34,930 nucleotides of DNA from Lentzea albida (GTDB lineage Bacteria > Actinomycetota > Actinomycetes > Mycobacteriales > Pseudonocardiaceae): NCBI RefSeq assembly GCF_900111005.1, contig NZ_FOFV01000036.1:1-34930 (forward strand), written 5' to 3'. Below are positions 34,431-34,930 of this stretch, piece after piece. The position numbers and the translations under genes are program-made. Under the pieces are notes generated by a model that was not told the DNA's origin, ran no database searches, and saw nothing but the letters and a program-made list of their open reading frames with translations. The stretch's first letter is position 1. Every line of letters starts with the position of its first letter.

Positions 34431-34481
34431 CGGTTGTAACCGCTCCTGCCTTGAGTTGCTTACCGACGCCCGTGTCGACCT

Positions 34482-34930
34482 CTAGCCCGCGGTGCGGAAG
34501 ACCAGTGACGAGTGGCCGATGCGGACGACGTCGCCTTCCGCGAGCTGCCAAGTCTGCACTGGCGTGCCGTTCACCGTGGTGCCGTTGGTCGAACCGAGAT
34601 CAGCGAGCATCGCATTCTGCCCGTCCCAGGAGATTTCCAGGTGGCGCCTGGAGACTCCCGTGTCCGGGAGGCGGAAGTCGGCTTCCTGCCCACGTCCTAC
34701 GACGTTTCCACCCTGCTTCAGGTTGTACGTCCGGTTGGATCCGTCGTCGAGGTGCAGGGTCGCGTTGAGCTGGCGGTTGGCGCCCTGGGTCGCCGGCGGG
34801 GCGTATCCGCCCTGGTTGTAGCCCTGGTCGTAGCCGCCCTGCTGGCCGTAGCCCTGCTGCTGGCCGTAACCCTGGTCGTACCCGCCCTGCTGGCCGTAAC
34901 CCTGGTCGTAGCCGCCGCCCTGCTGCTGGC
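34482..34930 (-). CDS. fhaA: FHA-domain protein FhaA, C-terminal part (cut by window edge)
   Basis: The last 148 residues are present; the 5' part lies past the right edge. The visible N-terminal 44 residues are Gln/Gly/Tyr repeats of the QGGYDQGYGQ type. An FHA domain follows at about 55-148 of the fragment with VGRGQEADFRL, SRRHLE and LGSTNGTTVNG, all phosphothreonine-binding motifs intact. In mycobacteria FhaA binds PknB and MurJ (MviN) in peptidoglycan precursor transport. It is the first visible gene of the fhaA-to-pknB cluster, 51 bases before fhaB. Confidence 0.92.
   Translation of the reverse strand, partial: QQQGGGYDQGYGQQGGYDQGYGQQQGYGQQGGYDQGYNQGGYAPPATQGANRQLNATLHLDDGSNRTYNLKQGGNVVGRGQEADFRLPDTGVSRRHLEISWDGQNAMLADLGSTNGTTVNGTPVQTWQLAEGDVVRIGHSSLVFRTAG

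Overview
The window is chromosomal DNA from a high-GC actinobacterium and covers the replication origin. Gene order, frequent GTG starts, DUF3566 and DLW-39 genes, CrgA, a class E sortase and the fhaA-to-pknB cluster all point to Actinomycetia. The combination fits Pseudonocardiales (Lentzea/Saccharothrix-like) best. The genus is an inference from gene content and was not tested by a database search.

Layout. Bases 1-817 hold no credible gene. Bases 818-3226 carry, on the minus strand, rpmH-rnpA-yidD-yidC-khpB: ribosomal protein L34, the RNase P protein, the membrane insertion pair and an RNA-binding protein. dnaA (3576-5198) runs the other way. The 842-bp dnaA-dnaN gap is oriC: DnaA boxes, a 32-33 bp iteron-like array built on CACCCGGGG, and an AT-richer stretch preceded by a possible DnaA-trio element. 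Then follow, on the plus strand, dnaN-gnd-recF-dciA-gyrB-gyrA-DUF3566, tRNA-Ile(GAT), a 40-aa DLW-39 protein and tRNA-Ala(TGC).

Bases 16358-25311 are more mixed: an MFS transporter, a DoxX protein, a small lipoprotein, a coiled-coil/one-TM protein in the position of mycobacterial CwsA, a cyclophilin overlapping a zinc-finger rhomboid protease, a PH-domain membrane protein, CrgA, a class E sortase with a 51-aa membrane protein, two small hypothetical genes and an FprA-type ferredoxin-NADP reductase behind an IdeR/DtxR-like iron box. pabA/trpG follows. The right end (26096 to the edge) is the minus-strand cell-growth cluster fhaA-fhaB-pstP-rodA-pbpA-pknA-pknB, with fhaA cut by the window edge.

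How it fits together: the left and centre handle initiation (DnaA, oriC), elongation (DnaN), helicase loading (DciA), repair (RecF) and supercoiling (GyrAB). The right part handles envelope growth and division (CrgA, sortase, RodA/PbpA, PknA/B-PstP-FhaA/B).

The most notable non-gene signals are the CACCCGGG elements of oriC, and two DnaA-box clusters outside oriC: one inside the dciA coding sequence (9304-9361) and one about 15.5 kb from oriC (21256-21338). No CRISPR, transposase, integrase or phage gene is visible. Genes are mostly the standard origin-proximal set; the candidate new biology is in the cis-acting DNA.
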